A stretch of 64,000 nucleotides of DNA from contig NCEA01000031.1 of assembly GCA_002280515.1 (NCBI GenBank), positions 1-64,000 on the forward strand, in the 5' to 3' direction. The notes beneath the pieces are model-generated. The model searched no databases and had not been told where the DNA came from. It saw only the letters and a program-made list of their open reading frames with translations. The translations under genes were made by a program, and so were the position numbers. This document shows, piece after piece, positions 44,604 to 56,522 of the stretch (positions are counted from its first letter, which is position 1; each line of letters opens with the position of its first letter). The DNA comes from Rhodobacterales bacterium 32-67-9 (GTDB lineage: Bacteria; Pseudomonadota; Alphaproteobacteria; Rhodobacterales; Rhodobacteraceae).

Positions 44604-46449
44604 ATGAGTCTGCCCCCCGGTTTCCTCGACGAATTGCGCACCCGCGTCTCGCTGTCCCATGTGGTCGGCCGGAAGGTCACGTGGGACAATCGCAAGTCCA
44701 ACCAGGCCAAGGGCGATTTCTGGGCCCCCTGTCCCTTCCATCAGGAAAAATCCGCCTCGTTCCACGTCGACGACCGCAAGGGCTATTACTATTGCTTCGG
44801 CTGCCACGCGAAGGGGGACGCGATCTCATTCCTGCGCGAGACCGAGAACGTCGGTTTCATGGAGGCGATCGAGTTCCTTGCCCGCGAGGCCGGTATGCCG
44901 ATGCCGGAACGCGACCCGCAGGCGGCCGAGCGCGCCGACCGGCGGACCGAGCTTGTCAAGGTCATGGAGGAGGCGGTGCGGCACTACCGGCTCCAGTTGA
45001 AGACCGGGGCCGGGGCCGGGGCGCGCGACTACCTTGCCCGCCGCAAGCTCGGCAACGCGGCACTCGACCGGTTCGAGATCGGCTTTGCGCCGGAGGGCTG
45101 GCAGGGGCTGTGGGACCACCTGAAGGGCAAGGGCATCGCGGACGACCTGATCCTTGGTGCCGGCCTCGCCAAGCCGAGCAGCAAGGGCAAGGCGCCCTAC
45201 GATACGTTCCGCAACCGGATCATGTTCCCGATCCGCGACGCGCGGGGCCGCTGCATCGCCTTCGGGGGCCGCGCGATGGACCCGTCCGACAGCGCGAAAT
45301 ACCTCAATTCGCCGGAGACCGAGCTTTTCGACAAGGGCCGCAGCCTTTACAATCAGGGGCCGGCGCGCGAGGCGGCCGGGAAGGGCCAGCCGCTCGTCGT
45401 CGCCGAAGGCTACATGGATGTGATCGCGCTTGTCGGGGCCGGGTTCGAGGCGGCCGTAGCGCCCCTTGGCACCGCGGTCACCGAGGATCAATTGCGGCTC
45501 CTCTGGCGCATCCATCCCGAACCCCTGATCATGCTCGACGGCGACACGGCCGGTATTCGCGCCGCGACCCGACTTGTCGATCTGGCGCTGCCGCTGCTCG
45601 AGGCCGGGCTCGGCCTGCGCTTCGTGATCCTGCCCGAGGGCATGGACCCCGACGACCTGATCAGGATGCGCGGCCGCGAGGCGATGGCGAAGCTCATCGC
45701 CGAGGCGGAACCGATGGTCAACCTCCTCTGGCGGCGCGAAACCGAAGGACGGCGAGGAGATAAAGCGCCTGCGCTGGGATCTGTTCGGCGCTGCCCGCCG
45801 CCCGGCGGCCGGACAGCCCGCGCGCCGGGACGGCAAATGGAAACCCGCCCCTGCCGCGCCGCTTCCCGCGACGCGCGCATCGCTGCTTGCCGCCGCGCCC
45901 GGTGCGGAGGTGGAGGATTACCTGCGCGAGGCGATGATCCTGGCCATCGCGCTTGCCCATCCGGGCTGCATCGCCCGCTTCGAAAGCCAGATCGAGACGG
46001 TCGAGATGCGCGATCCGGGCCACGACCGCCTGCGCCACGCGCTGCTTCTGGCCGCGCATGACGGCGGCGCCGGCGACCTCAAGGAGAAAGTCGCCGCAAC
46101 GGCCGGGCCCGAGCTTGAAAAGCTCATGAGCCTCGCCCATGTGCAGATCGCGCCCCCGGTCCGTCCCTCTTCCGACAGCGAGTTCGCCACGATGTGCCTT
46201 GCCGAAGAGCTTGCCAAGCTGGAAGCGCGGCGTGGCGTGGTGGCCGAGATCGCCGAGGCGATGGAGGATCTGAGCGGCCTTGTCGACGAGGGGCTGACCT
46301 GGCGACTCGGACAGGCGGCCGAGGCCCGCAACCGCGCCGGACGCTCAAAACTTGACGACGACAGCGACATGGGCGAGGACCGCGGCGCGCTTTCTGCCGG
46401 CCTCCAGCGCCTGATCGACGCGGCTGTCTGGGAGAAGAAGAAACACTGA
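44604..46449 (+). pseudogene. dnaG: DNA primase, disrupted by an internal deletion with frameshift
   Basis: The first frame carries the CHC2 zinc domain (C43, H46, C64, C67), the RNA-polymerase/TOPRIM core (VVAEGYMDVIAL, MLDGDTAGIRAA) and runs in family register to WRRETEG near residue 380. There it leaves register and stops at 46061. The downstream frame resumes at GEEIKRLRWDLFG (45751) and continues through the helicase-binding domain (DYLREAMILAIALAHPG, ending AAVWEKKKH) to 46449. By recall of related primases, about 32 residues fall between these blocks, so about 95 bp is missing, which also accounts for the frame change. Primase is essential, so an assembly error is as likely as real decay. 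Confidence 0.85.
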
Positions 46450-46558
46450 ACGGACCGCGCGCCGCACCGCCGCCCCTGTGATTCGCGCGCGTGATTCGCT
46501 ACATAACCAGAACCGATTCGCATCAGAAGCGATTCGGCCGATACCCAAAGGAGCCCCG

Positions 46559-48541
<1,983 letters not shown>

Positions 48542-48558
48542 GTGGGGGGGCGGCGGGA

Positions 48559-49257
48559 ATGGCTAAGTCGCCCAAGAATCTGCCCCGGGTGCTGCGAGAT
48601 TTCTATTCTGCCGCGAGTTCGCCGGAGGGCATCTCTGTCGCCGATCTTCCGTCGATGATCGACAAGGTATGTGCCGAGACACGAGAGCCGACTGATATTC
48701 ACAATCGCCGAACGTCTGCAGATCCTTGGAAGAAGTTTGAAGACGAGGTCTGTCCGGTCTCGCGTTTCCTGAAGTGCCGCGGCTTTGTGAATGGCCATGT
48801 TCGGTTTCCGCTCGATGACCAAGTTCCGGACGCCTGGTACTCTCCCGGGGGTAGGGCTAAGCCAATAGGTATAGAGGTGACGATCGCGCTGGGAAAACAG
48901 CGTTACGTTCTGGCGGATCATTTGAACCAGCACGGTTGTGGCCCCGGGTTTCTCGATGAAAGCGACGATGATTTTAACGCCCTCAGGAAATCCGCCGCCA
49001 AACCGCACGAAATGTACTCGACGGAGCAGGCCCTTGAGAGGTTCAAGGAGGGAATCAATGAGCGGCTTTGCGGGAAGAATGAGCCCAAATACAAAGGCTT
49101 CATATTGGTCATTGACGCGCCGCTTGAGGTGCTGCCACAGGAACGCTGGGGAGCAATTCTCGATGATTTGACAAAAGAAGCGTCGTGCCTTCCATTCAGC
49201 GAAGTTCACGTCGTAAGTGACCGTGCTGGCGCCTTATCTGGGTTCAAGCTCAAGTAA
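48559..49257 (+). CDS. Unknown protein immediately downstream of rpoD
   Basis: I do not recognise this 232-aa protein. It starts MAKSPKNLPRVLRDFYSAAS and is predicted cytoplasmic, with no membrane segments. One possible core is PIGIEVTIALGKQRY, an E-x-T/K-like strand preceded by an Asp (VPDAWYS). A strand GFILVIDAPLEV lies near residue 185, which would fit a PD-(D/E)XK-type nuclease fold, but this is a guess. ATG 48559 is 17 bp past the rpoD stop; GTG 48538 is possible. Base composition is lower in GC than its neighbours, suggesting acquisition. Confidence 0.65.
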   Translation: MAKSPKNLPRVLRDFYSAASSPEGISVADLPSMIDKVCAETREPTDIHNRRTSADPWKKFEDEVCPVSRFLKCRGFVNGHVRFPLDDQVPDAWYSPGGRAKPIGIEVTIALGKQRYVLADHLNQHGCGPGFLDESDDDFNALRKSAAKPHEMYSTEQALERFKEGINERLCGKNEPKYKGFILVIDAPLEVLPQERWGAILDDLTKEASCLPFSEVHVVSDRAGALSGFKLK

Positions 49258-49335
49258 CAAGCCGTAGGGTGCTTGCGTGCGTGCACCAGCCTGTCCGCCA
49301 CATCGGTGCGTGATGCCAGCATGCCTCCGCTATAC

Positions 49336-49357
49336 GCCCGGTCCCCTCCGACCGGGC
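49336..49357 (+). terminator. Hairpin after the unknown gene
   Basis: GCCCGGTC-ccctcc-GACCGGGC forms an 8-bp stem, followed at 49368-49390 by a shortened copy of the dispersed repeat (CCGGGATATTTCCG). No T-run. These fill the 196-bp gap before the secreted protein gene. Confidence 0.4.
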
Positions 49358-49453
49358 AGCGCCCGGCCACCGGGATATTTCCGCCAGACCCGTAGGGTCG
49401 CCGCAAATCCTGACCTATATGATCGGTATCGGCTTCCGGAAAGGATCGTCCTC

Positions 49454-49825
49454 ATGCGTATTGCCGCCCTTCTTCTCGCCCTCGCGCTCGCCACCCCCGT
49501 TTCCGCCTTTACCGCGCAGAACGGCCTGATCGTCCAGCCCGAGGGGCAGGCCTCCTTCACCGTTCCCTGGCGCGGCAAGGCGGGGCCGGCGGATTTCTGG
49601 TGTGCGGCGGGGGACTATGCGGTCCGCAAGCTCCATCTGTCGCCCACGGCGCGGATCTATCGCGCCTCCGAACCGCCGCGCCGGTCCGGTGAACCCATCC
49701 GATTTACCCTGCGCGCCGACGAGGCAGCGCGCCGGACCGGTCTTGCCGTTATCGGCGCCCGGGGGGCGGGTCTGTCGGTGGGCCATGCACAATCGCTCTG
49801 CGAAATCGTGCGGACGCCGCGGTAA
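49454..49825 (+). CDS. Small secreted protein of unknown function
   Basis: This 123-aa protein starts MRIAALLLALALATPVSAF, a clear Sec signal peptide with cleavage after SAF or VSA. The mature part of about 104 aa has two Cys (WCAAGDYAV and SLCEIV) that could form a disulfide. No known domain was recognised. It is probably periplasmic. It precedes the DUF616 gene with a 149-bp gap containing a hairpin. Confidence 0.7.
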   Translation: MRIAALLLALALATPVSAFTAQNGLIVQPEGQASFTVPWRGKAGPADFWCAAGDYAVRKLHLSPTARIYRASEPPRRSGEPIRFTLRADEAARRTGLAVIGARGAGLSVGHAQSLCEIVRTPR

Positions 49826-49904
49826 GCCCGCCCGGCTGCGGGGGCAGGCCGCTCCGGTCTGCCCGGCGAGACAGCCGTGCAGAAACGATTTCAGTGTCTT
49901 AGCC

Positions 49905-49939
49905 CCGGAAATCCGGCGTGAAACCCCGCCGATTTCCGG
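49905..49939 (+). terminator. Hairpin between the secreted protein and DUF616 genes
   Basis: CCGGAAATC pairs with GATTTCCGG, and GGC with GCC around a 10-nt loop with a single bulged C. A short CTTTCC follows. It is a possible terminator for the secreted protein gene. Confidence 0.4.
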
Positions 49940-49974
49940 CTTTCCAAGCCTGATCGCCCGCCTATACTCGCCGC

Positions 49975-50721
49975 ATGTCGCTCGTTCTCTATTCCGCCCA
50001 TTACGGCACCGCCGATCCGCTGAACGCGGGAGTGTTCGGCGGATTCGAGACTTGCCGGCGCGTGCTTTTCACCGACCGGGCGGATCTGGTCCTGCCGGGG
50101 GTCGAGGTCATCCACGACCCCCTCGACGGCCTCGACCCGGCCCGCGCGTCGCGCCGGGCAAAGCTGATGCCGCACCGCTATTTTCCGGACGCGGGCTATT
50201 CGATCTGGATCGACAACAAGTCCCGCCTGAAGCGTGACCCCAAGGACATCCTCGGCGTGCTTCGCGCCCAGTCCGACGCCGCCTTCCTCGCATTCCCGCA
50301 TTTCCGCCGCGACTGCGTCTACCAGGAGCTTCAGACCTGCTGGGAGGGCGGGCTCGACGATCACGCCGTCCTGAAGGAGCGCGACCGGACCTATCGGGCG
50401 CAAGGGATGCCCGAACATGCCGGGCTGATCGAGGGGCATTTCATCGTCCGACGCCACAACGACCCGGCGGTGGCCCGGTTCGGCGAGCGTTGGTTCGAAC
50501 ACGTGCTGAGATATTCGCGCCGCGACCAGGTTTCGTTCCCCTACCTCGTATGGATGCTCGGCCTGCGATACGATCTCATCACCGCGCTCGATTGGAAGGA
50601 GACGGTGGAGTTCACCGTCTTCGACCGCAAGACCCGACGCACGGATTACCCGCGCCGCAACGTGCTTTATCAGGAGGCGCGGCGCCTCTATCACCGGTTG
50701 CGGGGCGGGCGGGCGCGCTGA
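49975..50721 (+). CDS. DUF616 (TOD1/MUCI70-like) glycosyltransferase-type protein
   Basis: This 248-aa protein matches the DUF616 fold, related to nucleotide-sugar glycosyltransferases. It begins LVLYSAHYGTADPLN and has a conserved RRAKLMPHRYFPD followed by the metal-like Asp triad region YSIWIDNK, and later GLIEGHFIVRRHNDP. The function in bacteria is unestablished; polysaccharide or surface-glycan transfer is the usual suggestion. The neighbouring polytopic protein and capsule genes 5 kb away give weak support. Confidence 0.7.
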   Translation: MSLVLYSAHYGTADPLNAGVFGGFETCRRVLFTDRADLVLPGVEVIHDPLDGLDPARASRRAKLMPHRYFPDAGYSIWIDNKSRLKRDPKDILGVLRAQSDAAFLAFPHFRRDCVYQELQTCWEGGLDDHAVLKERDRTYRAQGMPEHAGLIEGHFIVRRHNDPAVARFGERWFEHVLRYSRRDQVSFPYLVWMLGLRYDLITALDWKETVEFTVFDRKTRRTDYPRRNVLYQEARRLYHRLRGGRAR

Positions 50722-50897
50722 ACTGGCCGCCGGTCGCGGAAAACCGCTCAGCGCGTGCCGCCTTCGGCAAGAAAGCGCGTGAAATCAGCGATTTGTCCAC
50801 GGATCGGCGGGTTGCACGCCGTTGGCCGACCTCTTGTCCTTGGCAAATGGGCCGCGCTGCGCCACTCTCTCAACCGGGTGAACGTGGAGATTCAACG

Positions 50898-52475
50898 GTG
50901 GCAGGGGTTCGAAGCAACGCTTCGGCCGTGAAAACGGTCGGCATCTCCAGAGACGGTCTGCGTCTCTGGCTCGTCATTGCACTCTGCCTCCTTCCCGCGT
51001 TGACTACGCCGGTTCTACCGCTCGTCGATTTCTATGCCCACGCGGTCCGCTACGATATCCTCGCCGATGCAGGGCGCGACGCGGTGATGTCCGAGAATTA
51101 CCGGGTGGCGTGGAAGCTCCTGCCCAATCTCGGCCTCGACCTCGTTGGAACCGCGCTGTTCAGCGTGCTGCCGGGGCTCGTGGCCGCGCAGATCCTGACG
51201 CTCGTCATCATCGCGGCGCCGCTCGCCGGAACGCTGGTGCTGGCGCAGAGCTTGCAGGGCCGGATTTCGGTGCTCCCGGTCGCGCTGGCCGGCATTCTCG
51301 CGCACAACTTCATCCTCGGCTGGGGATTTGCGAACTTCCTTCTCGGGCTCGGCCTTGCGCTCGCCGGTCTCGGCCTCTGGGTCTCGACCCGGTCCACGCC
51401 GCGACGCCAGTTGATCATCGGGGTGGCGATGGGGAGTGTGATCTTCCTCACGCATGGCTTCGTCTTCGCGCTCTGGGGTCTTCTGCTCTTCTCGATCGAG
51501 GCGGCGGAGTCCGCACCTCACGGCCGGACCGGCTGGGCGCTTCTCGCGCGGCGCGCGGCTCGGCTGCTTGTCGTGGCGATGATGCCCGTGGGTCTTTTCA
51601 TCCTGAGCGACGTCGCACAGGGCACCGGCCGCGTCACCGACGCCTTCGCCAACATCGCGGTGCATCTGCGCGAAGGCAGCCTCGGAAGCCGGCTTCTGTC
51701 AGAAGCCTGGAGCCGGGCGGATGCGGCGCTGCGGGTGGCCGAGACATCCTGGCCGGTTGCCGACCGGCTATTCGGGGCCGTGCTCTGGGGGCTGCTCGCG
51801 CTGGGGCTGGCGACGGGACGGCTTGCCCTCGACCGCCGGCTCCGCTTCGCGGTTCCCCTCCTCGTCCTCCTGGTCCTGATAACGCCGCCGAACCTCTTCG
51901 GCGTCGGGCACCTTTCGGAACGGCTGCCGCTCTACCTCTTGGCGGTGCTGGCCGCCGGCGTGTCGCCACGGCAGAGGGATCCGCGCGGCCGGCGGTGGGC
52001 GCAGGCGCTGATCGTGCTCCTGCCGCTTCACCTGCTGATGGTGACGCTCGGCTGGGCGCGGGACCGTGACAGCTACGTGCATTTCCTCGACGTTGCTGAA
52101 ACCCTGCCGCCGGGCGGGCTCGGCGCGGCGGCGTTTTCCGCCGATGTCCAGGACCGCGATGCGCAACGCGCCTGCAAGCCGCTCGGCTTCCTCCTCGGGC
52201 TCGGCCGCGGCATGGCGGTGCCGACCTTCGCCAATCCGACCCAGCAACCGCTGGAGATCATCGGGCCGCTGGCGGCGGCGAACGCGGCCTACGACGCGCG
52301 CGCGAAGATCGCCCCGGGGCTCGCCGGACCGGCAGAGGTCGAGGCGCTGATAGGCGCGGGCTTCGATACGGTGGTCCTTTGCCACAGGGCAGAAGAGGCC
52401 GTTGGGCCAGTGCCGGGCACGTTCATCGTCGGGTCCGGGCCGGGCTGGACGCTCTTTCGCGCGCGGCGACGCTGA
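50898..52475 (+). CDS. Polytopic membrane protein, possible glycosyltransferase-C type
   Basis: This roughly 525-aa protein has about 10-11 hydrophobic helices starting at LWLVIALCLLPALTTP. It is followed by a C-terminal soluble region of about 130 aa (from DRDSYVHFLDVAETLPPGG). The layout and the early acidic loop VDFYAHAVRYDIL after helix 1 resemble GT-C type enzymes that use lipid-linked sugars, but no diagnostic motif fixes this. GTG 50898 has GGAGA upstream; GTG 50928 is an alternative. Confidence 0.65.
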   Translation: MAGVRSNASAVKTVGISRDGLRLWLVIALCLLPALTTPVLPLVDFYAHAVRYDILADAGRDAVMSENYRVAWKLLPNLGLDLVGTALFSVLPGLVAAQILTLVIIAAPLAGTLVLAQSLQGRISVLPVALAGILAHNFILGWGFANFLLGLGLALAGLGLWVSTRSTPRRQLIIGVAMGSVIFLTHGFVFALWGLLLFSIEAAESAPHGRTGWALLARRAARLLVVAMMPVGLFILSDVAQGTGRVTDAFANIAVHLREGSLGSRLLSEAWSRADAALRVAETSWPVADRLFGAVLWGLLALGLATGRLALDRRLRFAVPLLVLLVLITPPNLFGVGHLSERLPLYLLAVLAAGVSPRQRDPRGRRWAQALIVLLPLHLLMVTLGWARDRDSYVHFLDVAETLPPGGLGAAAFSADVQDRDAQRACKPLGFLLGLGRGMAVPTFANPTQQPLEIIGPLAAANAAYDARAKIAPGLAGPAEVEALIGAGFDTVVLCHRAEEAVGPVPGTFIVGSGPGWTLFRARRR

Positions 52476-52857
52476 GCGAAGCCTACATGCCGAAACTGCT
52501 GTGGTGAGGCGCCCGGCCTCCGGAACCCGGCGGGATCCACGCAGGTTCGACGGATGCCGGGCGCCCCTTTTGACCGCCGTATGGTGGCACGTGCGATCCC
52601 ACGCGGAACTGCGCGAGGGTCGCAGTCATTTGGGAGATCCGTGAGGACGGTCAGGCCGTTGGGGTCTTTTTCGATAGCCCCGCGCAGGCCGCCGCAAGCA
52701 TCGTGCATTGCCCGCGATACGTCAGGGGGAAGATGTTGCCGGATTTCCCCCCAAATGCCTCGCGTTATCTGGTGGCTCCAATTGCCCCCTACCCAAATCC
52801 TAGAGGGACCCCTATAGTGCCTGTGGATGGCTTGGGGTCTCAACCGAGGGAGATGGA
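52476..52857. other. Gap upstream of nrdR
   Basis: No gene with a start codon and ribosome site is found in these 382 bases. It holds the hairpin at 52508-52571. From 52574 there is an open frame without a start whose translation VIWEIREDGQAVGVFFDSP looks protein-like and may be a remnant. The nrdR promoter should lie in the right part; no clear elements were found. Confidence 0.5.
52508..52571 (+). terminator. Long-range hairpin with T-tract
   Basis: GGCGCCCGGC (52508-52517) pairs with GCCGGGCGCC (52556-52565) around a 38-nt loop and is followed by CCTTTT. It is a plausible terminator for the polytopic protein gene, 33 bp after its stop. Confidence 0.5.
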
Positions 52858-53325
52858 ATGCGCTGCCCGTTTTGCGGAAATGCCGATACGCAGGTGAAGG
52901 ATTCGCGACCCGCGGAGGATCATGTGGCAATCCGCCGGCGGCGCTTCTGTCCGGCCTGTGGCGGGCGCTTCACCACCTATGAGCGGGTCCAGCTTCGCGA
53001 CCTCGTCGTCATCAAGTCCTCCGGCAAGCGCGAGGATTTCGACCGTGACAAGCTTGAACGCTCGATCCGCATCGCGATGCAGAAACGGCCGATCGACCCA
53101 GAGCGCATCGACCAGATGATTTCCGGCATCGTGCGCCGGCTCGAAAGCCTCGGAGAGACCGATATCCCGTCGAAGACCATCGGCGAGATCGTGATGGAGA
53201 CACTGGCCCGGATCGACACGGTCGCCTATGTCCGCTTCGCCAGCGTCTACAAGAATTTCCAGGCCGCCGACGACTTCGACAAGTTCGTCTCCGAACTGCG
53301 CCCCGACGGCGCGGCGGAAGAGTGA
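52858..53325 (+). CDS. nrdR: Ribonucleotide reductase repressor NrdR
   Basis: This 155-aa NrdR has an N-terminal zinc ribbon (MRCPFCGN and [18 protein letters not shown]) and an ATP-cone domain ([19 protein letters not shown]). NrdR senses ATP/dATP and represses nrd genes. It is at its usual place ahead of ribD, with a four-base overlap into ribD. ATG 52858 has GAGGGAG upstream. Confidence 0.95.
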   Translation: MRCPFCGNADTQVKDSRPAEDHVAIRRRRFCPACGGRFTTYERVQLRDLVVIKSSGKREDFDRDKLERSIRIAMQKRPIDPERIDQMISGIVRRLESLGETDIPSKTIGEIVMETLARIDTVAYVRFASVYKNFQAADDFDKFVSELRPDGAAEE

Positions 53326-54419
53326 CGGCGGAGGACGACCGACACGTCATGGCCCACGCCCTCGGCCTCGCCCGGCGCGGGCTTGGCCGGGTCTGGCCCA
53401 ATCCGGCGGTGGGTTGCGTTCTGGTGAAGGACGGGCGGATCGTCGGTCGCGGTTTCACCCAGCCCGGCGGCCGGCCCCATGCCGAGACTGTGGCACTGGC
53501 CGGGGCAGGGGACGCGGCGCGGGGGGCGACAGCCTACGTGACGCTGGAGCCTTGCGCCCATCACGGGCAGACGCCGCCTTGTGCCGAGGCGCTGGTCGCG
53601 GCCGGCATCGCGCGGGTGGTCGGCGCCCTGCAAGACCCCGACCCCCGTGTCGCGGGACGCGGTTACGCGATCCTGCGTGGCGCCGGGATCGCGGTCAGCG
53701 AGGGGGTTCTGGAACCCGAGGCGCGGGCGTTGCAGCGCGGCTTCCTGACCCGGGTCTCGCAAGGCCGGCCGATGCTGACGCTGAAGCTCGCAACCAGCCT
53801 CGACGGGCGGATCGCCACCGCCTCGGGTGAAAGCCGCTGGATCACCGGACCCGAGGCGCGGGCGCGGGTCCACGCGATGCGGGCCAGCCATGACGCGGTT
53901 CTGGTTGGCGCCGGGACGGCGCGGGCCGACGATCCGTCGCTGACGGTGCGCGGGTTCGGGCCGGTCGCGCAGCCCGTCCGCATCGTCGCGGCGCGTCGCC
54001 TCGACCTGCCGGTCGATAGCGTGCTTGGCCGCACCGCGCGCGAGGTGCCGGTCTGGCTCCTGCACGGGGCCGCGGCACCAGAGGACGCCCGCGCCGGCTG
54101 GACTACAACCGGCGCCCGGCTGATCGAGGTTGCCGGCTCGGACGACGGGCTCGACCCCGCCGCGATGATGCAGGCGCTGGGGGAGGCCGGGCTGACGCGG
54201 GTTTTCTGCGAGGGCGGCGGACAACTGACGGCGAGCCTTCTTCGCGCCGGGCTGGTCGATGAGATCGCGCTTTTCGGCGCGGGCCTCGCACTCGGCGCCG
54301 ATGGCCGCGCGGCGGTCGGCCCGCTCGGTCTCGGCGCGCTTGCCGACGCCCCGCGCTACCGGCTGACCGGGTGCCAGGTCATCGGCCCCGACACGCTCAG
54401 CCTCTGGTCGCGCGACTGA
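53322..54419 (+). CDS. ribD: Bifunctional deaminase/reductase RibD
   Basis: RibD does the second and third steps of riboflavin synthesis. This 365-aa protein has a zinc deaminase domain (about 1-145: [19 protein letters not shown]) and a reductase domain (about 150-365: [27 protein letters not shown]). The start is GTG overlapping the nrdR stop; an ATG at 53349 would also give an intact domain. The downstream rib genes are separated by a divergent capsule block. Confidence 0.94.
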   Translation: MTAEDDRHVMAHALGLARRGLGRVWPNPAVGCVLVKDGRIVGRGFTQPGGRPHAETVALAGAGDAARGATAYVTLEPCAHHGQTPPCAEALVAAGIARVVGALQDPDPRVAGRGYAILRGAGIAVSEGVLEPEARALQRGFLTRVSQGRPMLTLKLATSLDGRIATASGESRWITGPEARARVHAMRASHDAVLVGAGTARADDPSLTVRGFGPVAQPVRIVAARRLDLPVDSVLGRTAREVPVWLLHGAAAPEDARAGWTTTGARLIEVAGSDDGLDPAAMMQALGEAGLTRVFCEGGGQLTASLLRAGLVDEIALFGAGLALGADGRAAVGPLGLGALADAPRYRLTGCQVIGPDTLSLWSRD

Positions 54420-54424
54420 CCTTC

Positions 54425-54455
54425 CCGTTCACCTTGCCCCAAATACCTCCGCCGG
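54425..54455 (+). repeat. Dispersed intergenic repeat, copy 3 (variant)
   Basis: TTCACCTTGCCCCAAATACC followed by TCCGCCGGAGG, between the convergent ribD and kpsC stops. It resembles the TTCTTCTGTTC...AATACCTC variant and probably marks the shared 3' end. Confidence 0.55.
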
Positions 54456-54467
54456 AGGCATCCGCGT

Positions 54468-56522
54468 TTACCGCCAGAGCCAGGACTGGCTGGCAAGCAA
54501 ACCCTGCAGCTTCGACAGGATCCGGTTGCCCTTGCCGGGCAGCGGAATCTCGTGCCGGACGAGCCGCCTGACGATGACTTCCGCCGGGCAGGGCAGGCCC
54601 GAGACCGGATCGACATAGCGCGGATAGGCGATGAGTGCGGCATGGGCGAGCGCGGCGAGTGTCGGCCGCGCCGTCCGCCGGGCAGGTTCGGGGAAGAGGT
54701 CGCGCGTCAGGCCCCAGCCGGCATAGAAGGGCATGCCAAGGCAGGTCACCGGCTTGCCGCGCAATAGCGCCTCGAACCCCAGCGCCGAGGTGATGGTCCA
54801 GACCTCGTCGGTGTGCTCGATAAGTGCCGCTGGGCTCGCGCCGCGCACGATGATGTCGGCGTGTTTCAGCACCTCGGCCCCGGCCACCGCGCCCTTGCGC
54901 AGGCCCGCCTCGACATCGGGATGCGGCTTGTAGATCAGCACGGCTTGCGGGTTCTCCGCCCGCACGCGCTCCAACAGCGCGAGGTTGGTGTGTTCCCGCC
55001 CGGCGCCGAGCCGGATCGAGGCGTCGTCCTCGACCTGGCCGGGGACGAGGATCCGGCGCCCGTCCGGCAGGTCCGGCAGCGCCTCGGCGTCGAGGTTGTA
55101 TTTGGTGATTCCCGCCCGGACCAGCCGCGCGACAAGCCGCTCCGCCCGCGCCTCGCCGCCGGGGGGCGGGCCGTCGAGGATCAGTTGTTCGAGATCGCTG
55201 GTGCCGGACGGATCGTAGTAGATGCCGCTTCTGTCGGCGACGAGCGACAGCGGCGGCACGAGGTCGGCGCCAAGCCCGCGCGAGCGCAAGAAGCCGTCCT
55301 CGACGTGGCGGATGGGCAGGCCCTGCGCGAGGGTCCGCAGCGTCTCCGTCTCCTGTCCCGCCCAGACCAGGAGCCCGCGCCCCTCAGCCTTCGCCCGGGC
55401 CGTCGCGCGGCCGGGGTCGTCCTCGAAGACCAGCCGCTTCTCGCGGCCGAACGCCTTTTGCAGATGCGCTCGTTTCCAGAGCCGCATGCCGGTCGCGACA
55501 TGGCCCGCCCGGTCGTCGCGGAAGGCGCGGACCTCGGCCTCCAACTGGTCGACCGCTTCCTCGAACGAACAGAGCCGGTCGCGGCATGGATCGTACCATG
55601 TCGGCGCGAGGATCATCGCGGCGGCGAAAAGCTGGGCCCGGGTCAACCTGCGCTCGCGCCGGGCCACCGGATTCTCGTCGACCGTCAGGCCCCAGCCGGA
55701 ATAGAAGGGCTGGCCGAAGACGCGGGGACGGTGGCCGGCCATGATCGCCTCGAAGCCGAGCTGCGAGGACACGGTATAGACCGCGATGGCGCCATCGAGG
55801 AGCGTCCAGGGCGAGACCGGATCGGTGAGAAGCGAGATATGGCCGTGGGCATGGCCTTCGTTGTAGTGGCCGGGCCGGGTGCCGGCGGTTGTTTCGGGAT
55901 GCGACTTGATCACCACCCTCGCGCCGGGATGCTCCTCCTGCGCGAAGACCAGCATCTCGCGGAAGGTGGAGGCGGTGGCGCCGCCGTGGGTGATCGAGGC
56001 GTCGCCCTGGGTCTGGTCGAGGACCAGCACATAGCCCGGTTCCGGCACAGGAAGTGCGGGGTCGAACTGGTTGTATTTCGACAGATGCGCCGCCTTGAGC
56101 CGCGCCATGCCGTCGCGCGACCGGGACAGGATCGCCCCGTCGTCAAGGGGGGCAGTCGCGAGGATATGCTCGATTCGCGAGGGGCAGGAGCTGTCGAAAT
56201 GCACGCCCATCTCGTCGATGAGAAGGCCGATCGGCGGACCGCCGCCCTCGCGCCCGGTCCGGACCGAGCGCAGGAAGGCGTCCTCGATCCGCACGACGGG
56301 CGTGTCGGTCCAGTCCGACACCGCCTCGCCCCGAGGCGCGGTGGGGCTGCGGCCCCAGACACCGATGCGGTCGCCGGGGCCCGAGGGCTTGCCGATGTGA
56401 ATGTCGTATCCCGCGAGTGTCAGGATGCGGCGGATGCGCGGCTGGGTCAGGAAACCGCCGGAGAAAACGAAAAGCCGCCGGGGATCGGATCCGGCGGCTT
56501 CATCATTTGATCTTGCGGCCAT
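54468..56522 (-). CDS. kpsC: Capsule export protein KpsC (beta-Kdo transferase type)
   Basis: This 684-aa protein has two tandem capsule-synthesis domains (about residues 10-330 and 340-684). Each contains an EDGFLRS/EDAFLRS block, a YKPHPD/IKSHPE block and a TSALGFEAL/SSQLGFEAI block with FYAGWGLT/FYSGWGLT. KpsC with KpsS builds the poly-Kdo linker on phosphatidylglycerol for group 2/3 capsules. ATG 56522 overlaps the stop of the upstream export gene (ATGA). Confidence 0.92.
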   Translation of the reverse strand: MAARSNDEAAGSDPRRLFVFSGGFLTQPRIRRILTLAGYDIHIGKPSGPGDRIGVWGRSPTAPRGEAVSDWTDTPVVRIEDAFLRSVRTGREGGGPPIGLLIDEMGVHFDSSCPSRIEHILATAPLDDGAILSRSRDGMARLKAAHLSKYNQFDPALPVPEPGYVLVLDQTQGDASITHGGATASTFREMLVFAQEEHPGARVVIKSHPETTAGTRPGHYNEGHAHGHISLLTDPVSPWTLLDGAIAVYTVSSQLGFEAIMAGHRPRVFGQPFYSGWGLTVDENPVARRERRLTRAQLFAAAMILAPTWYDPCRDRLCSFEEAVDQLEAEVRAFRDDRAGHVATGMRLWKRAHLQKAFGREKRLVFEDDPGRATARAKAEGRGLLVWAGQETETLRTLAQGLPIRHVEDGFLRSRGLGADLVPPLSLVADRSGIYYDPSGTSDLEQLILDGPPPGGEARAERLVARLVRAGITKYNLDAEALPDLPDGRRILVPGQVEDDASIRLGAGREHTNLALLERVRAENPQAVLIYKPHPDVEAGLRKGAVAGAEVLKHADIIVRGASPAALIEHTDEVWTITSALGFEALLRGKPVTCLGMPFYAGWGLTRDLFPEPARRTARPTLAALAHAALIAYPRYVDPVSGLPCPAEVIVRRLVRHEIPLPGKGNRILSKLQGLLASQSWLWR

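Noticed and set aside
52508-52571. tRNA-like element (contains GGTTCGA)
   Set aside because: The arms do not form a cloverleaf; a long-range terminator hairpin explains the sequence better.
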